In this document: in pieces, positions 10,211-20,006 of the stretch
Layout of the letters: each line of letters starts with the position of its first letter
Numbering within the stretch: position 1 is the first letter of the stretch
Source of the DNA: Pseudomonadota bacterium
GTDB taxonomy: Bacteria > Pseudomonadota > Gammaproteobacteria > Enterobacterales > Enterobacteriaceae
Reading direction: 5' to 3'
Assembly: GCA_018261615.1 (NCBI GenBank)
Contig: JAGTSE010000027.1
Coordinates: 1 to 57,831 of the forward strand
DNA: 57,831 nucleotides
Made by a program: the position numbers and the translations under genes
The notes under the pieces: generated by a model
Database searches by the model: none
Told to the model about the DNA's origin: nothing
What the model saw: only the letters and a program-made list of their open reading frames with translations

Positions 10211-11316
10211 GCCTCCAGTCGCAGTGCCGTTTTCGGAATACAACTGCAGCAGAGGATTGCGCCATCCTGCCTGATGGCCGATTTTTTCATTGCGCTCACT
10301 TCACCTTCAATCAGCTTGATCTGGCAACAACCGCACAGACCTGCACGGCAGGAATAGGGTACGCGGATCCCCTGATTTTCCAGTTGCTCCAGCAGCACCT
10401 GCTGATTGTTGCCAATAAATGTTTGCCCCTTCCAGCTAATCTCTACTGTTCCCGCTGTCTGAATTTCCGCTTCCAGCGCTTCTGCAACGGCGCCCGAGCT
10501 GTAAATTTTTGCGGGTGCGGTCGCCAGCACAGCCACTTCGTCGCCTACGCGGATGACGCCGCTGTTGCGCGCAATCAGGTTCTGCCCGAAATCGACTTCA
10601 CCGTTATCCTGTGCGGTACGAAAACCTTGCAGCGTGGCTAACGGTTCACCGGTCGGATGTTTTTGCCCACGTTCCGGGCTAACGGTGGTAAACACGCAGC
10701 GGCTACACGGTTTGACAACATCAAACACCACATCGCCGATACGCACGACTTTCCAGTTATCCTCTTCCCACGCTTGTGCACCGGTTACCACCAGATTGGG
10801 ACGAAACTGCTCCATCTTCACGCTGGCCGGGCAACGGTTTTGCAAATCACGCAGCGAAGCTTCGTTGGCCAACAAATAAGGGAAACCGTCAGCAAAAGAG
10901 AGCGGCACATCTTCATAACGCTTAACGCGACGGGTTAATTCCGGGCCTAACCAGCGCAATTGCACTTCACGGACGAAAAACCCGCTGAGCCAGCGATTAA
11001 TCTCATCTGGCGCTATCAGCGCGGAAAAATGGTTACCCCACACTTCCGTTGGCGCGCCTTCAGGCGCAAAATCGGTAAAACGAATTATCGCGCTACTGCC
11101 GTCCGGTGCGGTTAGATGCAGACCATCTGTTAATGGTGATGGCGTAAAGCGCACCATCTGCGGATACTGACGCGCGGTAATAAAAGTGCCATCGGGCTGA
11201 GTGACCATAAAAATACGGTCAAAAGCAAAGCCGCTGGCATCGGCAAGCGCATGCGTTAGCCCAATACCGCGCATGGATTTTACCGGATGGATAAAGAGAC
11301 GCGAAATCGTTGGCAC
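10207..11316 (-). CDS. ycbX: MOSC domain protein with C-terminal 2Fe-2S ferredoxin domain (YcbX)
   Basis: Molybdenum-cofactor-dependent N-hydroxylated base reductase in E. coli, where it detoxifies compounds such as 6-hydroxylaminopurine. The 369-residue protein has a beta-barrel N-terminal domain, a MOSC domain with the cofactor-binding Cys in CSRCVFTTV, and a ferredoxin domain. The cluster cysteines are in [10 protein letters not shown] and, further on, LCCSC. Length and order match the family. It is divergent from rlmKL. Confidence 0.95.
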   Translation of the reverse strand: MPTISRLFIHPVKSMRGIGLTHALADASGFAFDRIFMVTQPDGTFITARQYPQMVRFTPSPLTDGLHLTAPDGSSAIIRFTDFAPEGAPTEVWGNHFSALIAPDEINRWLSGFFVREVQLRWLGPELTRRVKRYEDVPLSFADGFPYLLANEASLRDLQNRCPASVKMEQFRPNLVVTGAQAWEEDNWKVVRIGDVVFDVVKPCSRCVFTTVSPERGQKHPTGEPLATLQGFRTAQDNGEVDFGQNLIARNSGVIRVGDEVAVLATAPAKIYSSGAVAEALEAEIQTAGTVEISWKGQTFIGNNQQVLLEQLENQGIRVPYSCRAGLCGCCQIKLIEGEVSAMKKSAIRQDGAILCCSCIPKTALRLEA

Positions 11317-11416
11317 GTCTTGCTCCCAGTAAGTCGAAAATAAGCCCTCAACTTTATGACATGGCCGTCAGATTAGCTATAATGCGCAACAATTTTCGTT
11401 GAGTATAAGTGACATT

Positions 11417-13525
11417 ATGATTTCTCTGTTTGCCAGTACGGCCCGCGGGCTGGAAGAGCTGTTAAAAACTGAACTGGAAAAACTCGGCGCGCAGGAGTGC
11501 CGCGTGGTTCAGGGTGGTGTCCATTTTGAAGGTGACACGCGGCTTCTGTACCAGAGCTTGATGTGGAGTCGCCTGGCTTCGCGCATTATGCTGCCGCTCG
11601 GAGAGTGCAAGGTTTACAGCGATCTTGATCTTTATCTCGGTGTGCAGGCGATCAACTGGACAGAGATTTTCAATCCCGGCGCGACATTTGCCGTGCACTT
11701 TAGCGGCCTGAACGATGAGATTCGCAACAGCCAGTACGGCGCGCTGAAAGTGAAAGACGCCATCGTCGATAGCTTTACCCGCAAAAACCTGCCGCGCCCG
11801 AACGTCGAGCGCGAACTGCCGGATTTGCGTATTAACGTCTGGCTGAATCAGGATACGGCAAATATCTCCCTTGATCTGAGCGGTGAAGGTCTGCACTTGC
11901 GCGGTTACCGTGATCGCACTGGTATTGCGCCGATCAAAGAGAACCTGGCGGCAGCCATTGTGATGCGTTCCGGCTGGCAGCCGGGCACACCGCTGCTCGA
12001 TCCTATGTGTGGCTCCGGTACGCTGCTGATCGAAGCAGCCATGGCGGCAACCGATCGCGCACCGGGTCTGCATCGCGGTCACTGGGGTTTTGGCGGCTGG
12101 GCGCAGCATGATGAAGCGCAGTGGAAAGAAGTGAAAGCGGAAGCGCAAACGCGCGCGCGCCTGGGGCTGGCCGGTTATGAATCTCGCTTTTATGGCTCTG
12201 ACAGCGACGCGCGCGTTATCGACATCGCCCGTAAAAACGCTCGTCGTGCCGGGATTGGCGAGCTGGTGACCTTCGAAGCAAAAGATGTCGCCCAGCTCAG
12301 CAACCCGTTGCCGAAAGGCCCGTACGGTACGGTGATCAGTAACCCGCCGTACGGTGAACGTCTGGAGAGCGAACCGGCGCTGATCGCGCTGCATAGCCTG
12401 TTGGGCCGTCTGCTGAAAGCGCAGTTCGGCGGCTGGAATCTGTCACTGTTCAGCGCCTCTGTCGATCTGCTTAACTGCCTGCAACTGCGTGCTGAGCGCC
12501 AGTTCAAAGCCAAGAATGGCCCGCTGGATTGTGTACAGAAAAATTACCATCTGGCAGAAAATACCGGCGAAGCAAAAGCGCCAGCACTGGCGGAAGACTA
12601 CGCCAACCGTCTGCGTAAGAACGTTAAAAAGCTGGAGAAATGGGCGCGCCAGGAGGGCATTGAATGCTATCGCCTGTATGATGCTGATCTGCCGGATTAC
12701 AACGTGGCGGTCGATCGCTATGCCGACTGGGTGGTGGTACAGGAGTATGCCGCGCCGAAGACCATTGATGCGCAAAAAGCGCGCCAGCGCCTGTTTGATA
12801 TTATCGCCGCCACTATCCAGGTACTGGGTATCGCACCGAACAAGCTGGTGCTGAAAACCCGCGAGCGGCAGAAGGGCACCAATCAGTATCATAAAATGAA
12901 CGAGAAGGGCGACTTTATGGAGGTGAGCGAGTACAACGCCCGCCTGTGGGTCAACCTGACGGACTATCTGGATACCGGCCTGTTCCTTGACCATCGTATT
13001 GCCCGCCGTATGCTGGGGCAAATGAGCAAGGGTAAAGATTTCCTCAATCTCTTCTCCTACACCGGCAGTGCCAGTGTGCATGCCGGGCTGGGTGGCGCGC
13101 GTTCCACCACCACGGTGGATATGTCGCGCACTTATCTGGAGTGGGCCGAGCGCAACCTGCGCCTTAATGGCCTGAGTGGCCGCGTGCATCGCCTGATTCA
13201 GGCCGATTGTCTGAGCTGGCTGCGTGAGACCGATGAGCAGTTTGATCTGATCTTTATCGATCCGCCGACCTTCTCCAACTCCAAACGGATGGAAGACTCT
13301 TTTGATGTGCAGCGCGATCACATGCGGCTAATGCAGGATCTGAAACGCCTGCTGCGCAAAGGCGGCACCATTATGTTCTCCAATAACAAACGCGGTTTTC
13401 GTATGGATCTCGACGGGCTGGCGAAACTGGGTCTGCAGGCACAAGAAATTACCCAAAAAACGCAGTCGCAGGATTTTGCCCGCAACCGTCAAATCCACAA
13501 CTGCTGGCTGATTACCGCAGCCTGA
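11417..13525 (+). CDS. rlmL: Bifunctional 23S rRNA methyltransferase RlmKL (m2G2445 / m7G2069)
   Basis: Two fused SAM methyltransferases that modify 23S rRNA during 50S assembly. The 702 residues equal the E. coli protein. The N-terminal half has a THUMP domain followed by the RlmL domain with [14 protein letters not shown] and the catalytic SNPPYGERL motif. The C-terminal RlmK half has [16 protein letters not shown] and [13 protein letters not shown]. The ATG at 11417 gives MISLFAST, the family start; a TTG at 11399 is upstream but unsupported. uup follows after 12 nt. Confidence 0.97.
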   Translation: MISLFASTARGLEELLKTELEKLGAQECRVVQGGVHFEGDTRLLYQSLMWSRLASRIMLPLGECKVYSDLDLYLGVQAINWTEIFNPGATFAVHFSGLNDEIRNSQYGALKVKDAIVDSFTRKNLPRPNVERELPDLRINVWLNQDTANISLDLSGEGLHLRGYRDRTGIAPIKENLAAAIVMRSGWQPGTPLLDPMCGSGTLLIEAAMAATDRAPGLHRGHWGFGGWAQHDEAQWKEVKAEAQTRARLGLAGYESRFYGSDSDARVIDIARKNARRAGIGELVTFEAKDVAQLSNPLPKGPYGTVISNPPYGERLESEPALIALHSLLGRLLKAQFGGWNLSLFSASVDLLNCLQLRAERQFKAKNGPLDCVQKNYHLAENTGEAKAPALAEDYANRLRKNVKKLEKWARQEGIECYRLYDADLPDYNVAVDRYADWVVVQEYAAPKTIDAQKARQRLFDIIAATIQVLGIAPNKLVLKTRERQKGTNQYHKMNEKGDFMEVSEYNARLWVNLTDYLDTGLFLDHRIARRMLGQMSKGKDFLNLFSYTGSASVHAGLGGARSTTTVDMSRTYLEWAERNLRLNGLSGRVHRLIQADCLSWLRETDEQFDLIFIDPPTFSNSKRMEDSFDVQRDHMRLMQDLKRLLRKGGTIMFSNNKRGFRMDLDGLAKLGLQAQEITQKTQSQDFARNRQIHNCWLITAA

Positions 13526-13537
13526 AAGGATAAATAA

Positions 13538-15445
13538 ATGTCATTAATCAGTATGCATGGCGCATGGCTGTCGTTCAGCGATGCGCCGCTTCTCGATAAT
13601 GCTGAACTGCATATCGAAGAAAATGAGCGCGTCTGTCTGGTCGGCCGTAACGGCGCAGGTAAATCGACGCTGATGAAGATCCTCAACCGCGAACAGGGGC
13701 TGGATGACGGCCGTATCGTTTACGAACAGGATCTGATTGTTTCGCGTCTTCAGCAGGACCCGCCGCGTAATGTCGCCGGTAGCGTCTATGACTTCGTCGC
13801 GGAGGGTATTTCTGAACAGGCTGAGTATCTGAAGCGTTATCACGACATCTCCCATCTGGTGATGACCGACCCGAGTGATAAAAATCTCAACGAACTGGCG
13901 AAAGTGCAGGAGATGCTGGATCACCACGGCTTGTGGCAGCTGGAAGACCGTATCAACGAGGTGCTGGGGCAACTCGGTCTGGTACCGGATATGGAGCTGT
14001 CGGCGTTATCCGGTGGCTGGCTGCGTAAAGCGGCGCTGGGCCGTGCGCTGGTCAGCGGGCCAAAAGTACTACTGCTGGACGAACCAACGAACCACCTGGA
14101 TATTGAAGCGATCGACTGGCTGGAAGGATTCCTGAAAACCTTTAGCGGTACCATTATCTTTATCTCGCACGACCGTTCGTTTATCCGCAATATGGCGACG
14201 CGCATTGTCGATCTTGATCGCGGGAAACTGGTTACCTATCCTGGTGATTACGATACCTACCTGCTGGAGAAAGAAGAGAACCTTCGCGTTGAAGAGCTGC
14301 AAAACGCCGAGTTCGACCGCAAACTGGCGCAGGAAGAAGTGTGGATCCGTCAGGGGATTAAAGCGCGCCGTACCCGTAACGAAGGCCGCGTCCGTGCGCT
14401 GAAAGCGTTGCGTCGCGAGCGCAGTGAACGCCGTGAAGTGATGGGCAGCGCGAAGATGCAGGTCGAAGAGGCTTCACGCTCCGGCAAGATCGTCTTTGAG
14501 ATGGAAAACGTTAATTATGGCGTGGAGGGCAAAGTGCTGGTGCGCGACTTCTCCACGCAGGTACAGCGCGGCGATAAAATCGCGCTGATTGGCCCGAACG
14601 GCTGCGGTAAAACCACCTTGCTGAAGCTGATGCTGGATCAACTGAAAGCTGACAGCGGCCGCGTGCATGTTGGTACCAAGCTGGAAGTGGCGTACTTTGA
14701 TCAGCACCGTGCTGAACTTGATCCGGATAAAACGGTGATGGACAACCTGGCTGAAGGCAAGCAGGAAGTGCTGGTGAACGGTAAGCCGCGCCATATTCTG
14801 GGATATTTGCAGGACTTCTTGTTCCATCCGAAACGGGCGATGACGCCGGTGCGCGCGCTCTCCGGCGGGGAACGTAACCGTCTGTTACTGGCGCGTTTAT
14901 TCCTGAAACCCAGCAACCTGTTGATTCTCGATGAACCGACCAACGACCTGGATGTGGAAACGCTGGAGTTGCTGGAAGAGTTGATTGATAGTTATCAGGG
15001 TACAGTTCTGTTGGTGAGCCACGATCGTCAGTTTGTTGATAATACCGTGACTGAATGCTGGATTTTCGAAGGCGAAGGCCTGATTGGACGGTATGTAGGC
15101 GGTTACCACGATGCCCGTGGTCAGCAAGCGGCTTCGCAGGACTTTAAACAGGCGGCGGCGAAGAAAACGGTGGAAGTTCCAGTAACCAAAGCAGAAACTG
15201 TCAAACGCAGCAGTAACAAACTGAGCTATAACCTGCAACGAGAACTGGAACAATTGCCGCAAAAGCTGGAGCAATTGGAAGCGGAACTGGGTGATTTGCA
15301 GTCTCAGGTCGCCGATGCCAGCTTCTTTAGTCAGCCACAAGATCATACGCAAAAAGTCTTAGCAGACATGGCTACGGCGGAACAGGCGCTGGAAGAGGCG
15401 TTTGAACGCTGGGAGTATCTTGAGGCTTTGAAAAGCGGCGCATAA
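13538..15445 (+). CDS. uup: ABC-F ATPase Uup
   Basis: Soluble ABC-F protein with tandem ATPase domains and no membrane segments. In E. coli it limits precise transposon excision and acts at ribosomes or branched DNA. Walker A motifs are GRNGAGKST (residues 36-44) and GPNGCGKTT (near 350). Signatures are LSGGWLRKAALGRAL and LSGGERNRLLLARLF, and both Walker B motifs read LLDEPT/ILDEPT. A charged coiled-coil C-terminal domain (about 550-635) fits its known DNA-binding tail. The 635 residues equal E. coli. The ATG has aagga upstream, and pqiA follows after 11 nt. Confidence 0.97.
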   Translation: MSLISMHGAWLSFSDAPLLDNAELHIEENERVCLVGRNGAGKSTLMKILNREQGLDDGRIVYEQDLIVSRLQQDPPRNVAGSVYDFVAEGISEQAEYLKRYHDISHLVMTDPSDKNLNELAKVQEMLDHHGLWQLEDRINEVLGQLGLVPDMELSALSGGWLRKAALGRALVSGPKVLLLDEPTNHLDIEAIDWLEGFLKTFSGTIIFISHDRSFIRNMATRIVDLDRGKLVTYPGDYDTYLLEKEENLRVEELQNAEFDRKLAQEEVWIRQGIKARRTRNEGRVRALKALRRERSERREVMGSAKMQVEEASRSGKIVFEMENVNYGVEGKVLVRDFSTQVQRGDKIALIGPNGCGKTTLLKLMLDQLKADSGRVHVGTKLEVAYFDQHRAELDPDKTVMDNLAEGKQEVLVNGKPRHILGYLQDFLFHPKRAMTPVRALSGGERNRLLLARLFLKPSNLLILDEPTNDLDVETLELLEELIDSYQGTVLLVSHDRQFVDNTVTECWIFEGEGLIGRYVGGYHDARGQQAASQDFKQAAAKKTVEVPVTKAETVKRSSNKLSYNLQRELEQLPQKLEQLEAELGDLQSQVADASFFSQPQDHTQKVLADMATAEQALEEAFERWEYLEALKSGA

Positions 15446-15456
15446 AGGGAGTCAGT

Positions 15457-16725
15457 ATGTGTGAACACCACCACGCCACACGCCACATTCTTTGCTCACA
15501 ATGTGACATGCTGGTGGCGCTGCCGCCGTTGTTGTACGGCCATAAAGCGACTTGCCCTCGCTGTGGCACAACACTGACAACCGAGTGGGACGTGCCCCGG
15601 CAGCGTCCCACAGCTTATGCCATCGTGGCGTTGTTCATGTTGCTGCTCGCCAACCTTTTTCCCTTCGTTAATATGCAGGTCGCCGGTGTCACCAGCGAGG
15701 TCACAATGCTGGAAATCCCCGGCGTGCTCTTTTCTGAAGATTATGCCAGCCTCGGCACTTTATTCCTGCTGTTTGTACAACTGGTTCCGGCATTCTGCCT
15801 GGTGACTATCCTGCTGCTGGTGAATCGTGTGCCGATGAATTTTCGCCTGCGCATCAATCTGGCGCGGGTGCTATTCCAGCTAAAAAGCTGGGGAATGGCA
15901 GAGATCTTCCTCGCAGGCGTGCTGGTGAGTTTTGTTAAGCTGATGGCCTATGGCGATATTGGCATAGGCAGCAGTTTTATTCCCTGGTGTCTGTTCTGTC
16001 TGTTGCAATTGCGCGCTTTCCAGTGCGTTGATCGTCACTGGTTGTGGGATGACATTGCGCCTGCGCCGCAACCGCAACAGGCATTGCGCATCGGTGTGCC
16101 GGGGATCCGTCAGGGGCTGCGCTCCTGTCCGTGCTGTACGGCGATTGTCGCGGTTGATCAACCCGTTTGCCCGCGTTGCCACACGCATGGACACGCCCGG
16201 CGGCGCAACAGTATCCAGTGGACGCTGGCGCTGTTGATGACTTCGGTGATGCTCTATCTGCCCGCCAATATTATGCCAATTATGGTAACCGACCTACTGG
16301 GCGATCGCTCGCCATCGACCATTCTCTCCGGGGTGATTTTTCTGTGGAGCGAGGGTTCTTACCCGGTGGCGCTGGTGATTTTTATCGCCAGTATTATGGT
16401 GCCGACGTTGAAAATGATAGGCATTGCCTGGCTCTGTATTGATGCGAAAGGTCATGGCCGACGAGACTGCGAGCGGATGCATTTTATTTATGAAGTGGTG
16501 GAATTTGTCGGGCGCTGGTCAATGATTGACGTGTTTGTGATTGCAGTACTCTCTGCGCTGGTGCGGATGGGCGGGCTGATGAATATTTATCCTGCGATGG
16601 GTGCGCTGATGTTTGCGCTGGTCGTTATTATCACGATGTTTGCGGCAATGACTTTCGATCCGCGCTTAAGCTGGGATCGTGAGCCAAAAACGCACCATGA
16701 GGAGTCGTTAGAGCATGGAGAATAA
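15457..16725 (+). CDS. pqiA: Intermembrane transport protein PqiA
   Basis: Inner-membrane component of the PqiABC lipid transport system. The 422-residue protein has two repeated PqiA domains, each beginning with a zinc-ribbon-like cysteine cluster (CSQCDMLV...CPRCG and CPCCTAIV...CPRCH) followed by about four membrane segments. The start has a ggag site. Its last 11 nt overlap pqiB, indicating one coupled operon. In E. coli pqiAB is induced by paraquat through SoxS; I did not locate that promoter, which would lie inside uup. Confidence 0.96.
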   Translation: MCEHHHATRHILCSQCDMLVALPPLLYGHKATCPRCGTTLTTEWDVPRQRPTAYAIVALFMLLLANLFPFVNMQVAGVTSEVTMLEIPGVLFSEDYASLGTLFLLFVQLVPAFCLVTILLLVNRVPMNFRLRINLARVLFQLKSWGMAEIFLAGVLVSFVKLMAYGDIGIGSSFIPWCLFCLLQLRAFQCVDRHWLWDDIAPAPQPQQALRIGVPGIRQGLRSCPCCTAIVAVDQPVCPRCHTHGHARRRNSIQWTLALLMTSVMLYLPANIMPIMVTDLLGDRSPSTILSGVIFLWSEGSYPVALVIFIASIMVPTLKMIGIAWLCIDAKGHGRRDCERMHFIYEVVEFVGRWSMIDVFVIAVLSALVRMGGLMNIYPAMGALMFALVVIITMFAAMTFDPRLSWDREPKTHHEESLEHGE

Positions 16726-18355
16726 GAGTGGGAAAGCCAACGTGCAAAAGGTGAGAAACTGGTCGCCGGTGTGGATTTTCCCGATTGTTACGGCGCTGAT
16801 TGGCGCATGGGTTCTGTTTTATCATTACAGCCACCAGGGGCCGGAGGTGACACTGATCACCACCAATGCCGAGGGAATTATCGGCGGTAAGACCACCATC
16901 AAGAGTCGCAGCGTTGATGTCGGTGTGGTTGAAAGCACGACGCTGACTGACGATTTAACTCATGTGGAAATCAAGGTGCGGCTTAACTCCGGGATGAAAA
17001 AGCTGCTGCATGTCGATTCTGTTTTCTGGGTTGTGAAACCGCAGGTGGGCCGTGAAGGCATTAGCGGCCTGGGCACGCTGCTTTCGGGGGTTTATATCGA
17101 ACTGCAACCGGGTACAAAAGGCAGTGTGTCGCATCGCTATAATTTGCTCGATTCTCCGCCGCTGGCGCCGCCTGACGCCAAAGGCATACGTGTGATCCTC
17201 GACAGCAGCAAAGTCGGTCAACTGAGCCCCGGCGATCCGGTACTGTTCCGTGGTTATCGCGTCGGTTCGGTTGAGACCAGCACTTTCGATACGCAAAAAC
17301 GCACGATGAGTTATCAGTTATTTATCAACGCGCCGAATGATCGGCTGGTGACCAGCAATGTACGTTTCTGGAAAGACAGCGGCATTGCTGTTGATTTGTC
17401 CTCCGACGGGATGCGTGTGGAGATGGGCTCTCTGACCACTCTGTTTGGCGGCGGCGTCAGTTTTGACGTTCCGGAAGGCGTGGATCTTGGTCAGCCGGTG
17501 GCGGAGAAATCCGTTTTCACGCTGTATGACGATCAGCGTAGCATTCAGGAGTCGCTCTATACCGACCACATTGACTATCTTATGTTCTTCAAAGATTCGG
17601 TTCGCGGCCTGCAGCCTGGCGCGCCGGTTGAATTTCGTGGCATTCGTCTGGGTACGGTAAGTAGGGTGCCGTTCTTCACTGAAGGTATGCGTCAGGCGCT
17701 GAATGATGATTACCGCATTCCTGTGCTGATCCGTATTGAACCGGGACGTTTGATTAATCAACTGGGCGAAGATCCCAATGTGAGATCGCGTATGAATGAA
17801 CTACTCACACGCGGTCTGCGCGGTTCGTTGAAGACCGGGAATATTATTACTGGCGCGCTGTATGTCGACCTCGACTTCTATAACAACGTACCTGCCGTAA
17901 GCGGCATGCGGGAGTTTGTGGGTTACCCGATCATTCCAACCGTGAGCGGCGGTCTGGCGCAGATCCAGCAGCGTCTGATGGATACGCTGGATAAGATCAA
18001 CAATCTACCGTTGAATCCGATGATCCAGCAGGCGACGTCAACGCTTTCTGAAAGTCAGCAGACGCTTAAACGTCTGCAAACGACGCTGGATAATCTCAAC
18101 AAGCTGACAGCCAGCCAGTCAATGCAGCAGCTACCGGCTGATATGCAGTCCACACTGCGTGAACTGAATCGCAGCATGCAAGGCTTCCAGCCCGGCTCTG
18201 CTGCCTATAACAAGATGGTGGCGGATATGCAGCGCCTGGATCAGGTACTGCGGGAATTGCAACCGGTGCTGAAAACACTCAACGACAAGAGCAATGCGCT
18301 GGTATTCGAAGCGAAAGGGAAAGACGATCCGCAGCCGAAGAGGGCGAAACAATGA
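16715..18355 (+). CDS. pqiB: Intermembrane transport protein PqiB (MCE family)
   Basis: Periplasm-spanning tunnel protein that carries lipids between inner and outer membranes. The 546 residues equal the E. coli protein. One N-terminal membrane segment (VWIFPIVTALIGAWVLFYHY, residues about 21-40) is followed by three MCE domains, with PVLFRGYRVGSVE and PVEFRGIRLGTVS as recognisable cores. A long C-terminal helical region forms the needle in the known structure. It overlaps pqiA by 11 nt and pqiC by 4 nt. Confidence 0.97.
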   Translation: MENKSGKANVQKVRNWSPVWIFPIVTALIGAWVLFYHYSHQGPEVTLITTNAEGIIGGKTTIKSRSVDVGVVESTTLTDDLTHVEIKVRLNSGMKKLLHVDSVFWVVKPQVGREGISGLGTLLSGVYIELQPGTKGSVSHRYNLLDSPPLAPPDAKGIRVILDSSKVGQLSPGDPVLFRGYRVGSVETSTFDTQKRTMSYQLFINAPNDRLVTSNVRFWKDSGIAVDLSSDGMRVEMGSLTTLFGGGVSFDVPEGVDLGQPVAEKSVFTLYDDQRSIQESLYTDHIDYLMFFKDSVRGLQPGAPVEFRGIRLGTVSRVPFFTEGMRQALNDDYRIPVLIRIEPGRLINQLGEDPNVRSRMNELLTRGLRGSLKTGNIITGALYVDLDFYNNVPAVSGMREFVGYPIIPTVSGGLAQIQQRLMDTLDKINNLPLNPMIQQATSTLSESQQTLKRLQTTLDNLNKLTASQSMQQLPADMQSTLRELNRSMQGFQPGSAAYNKMVADMQRLDQVLRELQPVLKTLNDKSNALVFEAKGKDDPQPKRAKQ

Positions 18356-18924
18356 AAAAGAGCGCAATAATAATTGTGGCACTGTTGCTGACGGCATGTA
18401 GCAGCAGCGGTGACAATAAAAGTTACTACCAGTTACCGTCGCCGCCACAAACGGCAGTGCAGGTCAGCACTGGGCAGAGCCAGGGCAATCGTCAGTTATG
18501 GGTTGAGCAGGTTTCAGTGCCGGATTACCTCGCGGGTAATGGTGTAGTGTATCAAACCACGGATGTGCAGTATGTTATTGCGAATAACAATCTGTGGGCC
18601 AGCCCGCTTGACCAGCAGCTGCGCAATACGCTGATCGCGAACCTGAGCAATCAGTTGCCGGGTTGGGTTGTGGCATCGCAGCCGCTGGGCAGTGAACAGG
18701 ACACGCTGAATGTGACGGTGACCGGTTTTCACGGGCGTTATGATGGTCGCGTTATTGTCAGCGGCGAGTGGTTGCTTAAACACCAGGGGCAACTGATTAA
18801 GCGACCATTCTATATTGGGCTCAAGCAGCAACAAGACGGGTATGACGAAATGGTGAAAATGTTGGCTCAGGGCTGGCAGCAGGAGGCGGTGAGCATAGCC
18901 GCGCAGCTAAATCGTCTGCCATAA
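18352..18924 (+). CDS. pqiC: Outer-membrane lipoprotein PqiC
   Basis: Lipoprotein of the Pqi system (formerly YmbA, ABC-type transport auxiliary family) that anchors the PqiB needle at the outer membrane. The 190-residue precursor has a lipobox LLTAC with Cys16, followed by SSSGDNKSYYQLP. It overlaps the pqiB stop by 4 nt and is followed by a strong terminator. Confidence 0.95.
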   Translation: MKKSAIIIVALLLTACSSSGDNKSYYQLPSPPQTAVQVSTGQSQGNRQLWVEQVSVPDYLAGNGVVYQTTDVQYVIANNNLWASPLDQQLRNTLIANLSNQLPGWVVASQPLGSEQDTLNVTVTGFHGRYDGRVIVSGEWLLKHQGQLIKRPFYIGLKQQQDGYDEMVKMLAQGWQQEAVSIAAQLNRLP

Positions 18925-18943
18925 GTAAATTTAATTGATAATG

Positions 18944-18978
18944 AACCGTCATAGTTAAAAGCTGTGGCGGTTTTTTTT
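18944..18978 (+). terminator. Rho-independent terminator of the pqiABC operon
   Basis: An 11-bp stem (18944-18954 with 18962-18972, two G-U pairs) and a 7-nt loop are followed by eight T residues, 20 bp after the pqiC stop. Confidence 0.9.
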
Positions 18979-19177
18979 GTCATTATGCTCCGTACGTTAG
19001 CTGTGCTGGCTCACATTTTTTGTCCAAATGAATTTCCATGTAGCTCACATTTATGACACTGGCGTGAATTTTGCGCATTGACGACAACGCTTATTCAAGG
19101 TATTCGTTACCTGTGGTTGCGCATTAAGTAACCACTGTTTTCTTTTCCACCAGATCAAAGAATGAGGGAAACGAGGC

Positions 19178-19345
19178 ATGAAGAGACAAAAACGAGATCG
19201 CCTGGAACGGGCACATCAACGTGGTTATCAGGCTGGTATTACCGGACGCCCAAAAGAAATGTGTCCGTACCAAACCCTGAATCAAAGGTCCGAGTGGCTG
19301 GGAGGCTGGCGAGAGGCCATGGAAGATAGGGTAGTTATCGCCTGA
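19178..19345 (+). CDS. rmf: Ribosome modulation factor
   Basis: A 55-residue basic protein that binds the 30S subunit and drives 70S ribosomes into 100S dimers in stationary phase. The product begins MKRQKRDRLERAHQRGYQAG and ends WREAMEDRVVIA, nearly the same as E. coli RMF, with the same length. The ATG has an acgagg site a few bases upstream. A TTGACG -35-like hexamer at 19078-19083 could belong to its promoter, though the -10 is unclear. Known regulation is by ppGpp and growth rate. Confidence 0.97.
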   Translation: MKRQKRDRLERAHQRGYQAGITGRPKEMCPYQTLNQRSEWLGGWREAMEDRVVIA

Positions 19346-19362
19346 TTCTGTCTCTTTAAAAA

Positions 19363-19393
19363 GAAACCTCCGCATTGCGGAGGTTTCGCTTTT
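19363..19393. terminator. Bidirectional terminator between rmf and fabA
   Basis: A perfect 10-bp stem (19363-19372 with 19378-19387) encloses a 5-nt loop. It is preceded by an A-rich stretch and followed by gctttta, so it can end rmf on the plus strand and fabA on the minus strand. Confidence 0.85.
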
Positions 19394-19414
19394 ATCGCAG
19401 ATGGGAATTCGCTA

Positions 19415-19933
19415 TCAGAAAGCGGATGTGTCCTGGAACAGACCCACTTTCAGGTCGGAAGCGGTGTAGATCACGCGACCATCGACCAGAACTTCACCAT
19501 CGGCCAGACCCATGATCAAACGACGGTTCACAATGCGTTTGAAGTGGATACGGTAAGTAACGAGTTTTGCTGTCGGCAGAATCTGACCGGTAAATTTCAC
19601 TTCACCTACGCCCAGCGCACGGCCTTTACCTTCGCCGCCAAGCCAGCCGAGGTAAAAACCAACCAACTGCCACATGGCATCCAGACCGAGGCAACCAGGC
19701 ATCACCGGATCGCCGATGAAATGGCAGCCAAAGAACCACTGGTCCGGATTGATATCCAGCTCAGCTTCGACATAGCCTTTATCAAAGTTACCGCCGGTCT
19801 CGGTCATTTTGACCACACGGTCCATCATCAACATATTTGGTGCCGGCAATTGCGGGCCTTTTGCACCAAACAGTTCGCCGCGACCAGAGGCAAGAAGATC
19901 TTCTTTAGTATAGGATTCGCGTTTATCTACCAT
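19415..19933 (-). CDS. fabA: 3-hydroxydecanoyl-ACP dehydratase/isomerase
   Basis: Key enzyme of anaerobic unsaturated fatty acid synthesis. It dehydrates 3-hydroxydecanoyl-ACP and isomerises the trans-2 to the cis-3 product. The 172 residues equal E. coli FabA. Active-site His71 lies in [10 protein letters not shown] and Asp85 in [10 protein letters not shown] (His70 and Asp84 without the initiator Met). The ATG at 19933 gives [14 protein letters not shown]; the 21 codons upstream in frame belong to the leader. FabR and FadR sites lie upstream. Confidence 0.98.
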   Translation of the reverse strand: MVDKRESYTKEDLLASGRGELFGAKGPQLPAPNMLMMDRVVKMTETGGNFDKGYVEAELDINPDQWFFGCHFIGDPVMPGCLGLDAMWQLVGFYLGWLGGEGKGRALGVGEVKFTGQILPTAKLVTYRIHFKRIVNRRLIMGLADGEVLVDGRVIYTASDLKVGLFQDTSAF

Positions 19934-19972
19934 GTTCTCAGTAAGCCTTATTTGTAATTTCGGACGCAGAAT

Positions 19973-19990
19973 AGCTAACACGTGTACGCT
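19973..19990. promoter_or_regulatory. FabR-type operator in the fabA promoter
   Basis: The imperfect palindrome agctaacacgtgtacgct, centred on CACGTG, matches the FabR site known in front of E. coli fabA and fabB. It lies about 40-57 bp upstream of the fabA start. FabR repression in response to unsaturated acyl groups is inferred from this match. Confidence 0.65.
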
Positions 19991-20006
19991 GAACAAGTCC
20001 GATCAG
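19989..20006. promoter_or_regulatory. FadR-type site upstream of fabA
   Basis: On the minus strand ctgatcggacttgttcag matches the E. coli fabA FadR site, where FadR activates transcription. It abuts the FabR palindrome and extends over the last bases of lonH, including its stop codon, so coding and regulatory sequence overlap here. Confidence 0.6.

Noticed and set aside
11462..12394. Long minus-strand frame opposite rlmKL (310 codons).
   Set aside because: Frame is maintained only by the codon bias of rlmKL on the other strand; its translation has no domain features.
18980..19177. Two gctcacattt motifs upstream of rmf, considered as CRP sites.
   Set aside because: Neither has a matching TGTGA half-site at the required 6-bp spacing, so a CRP call is not supported.
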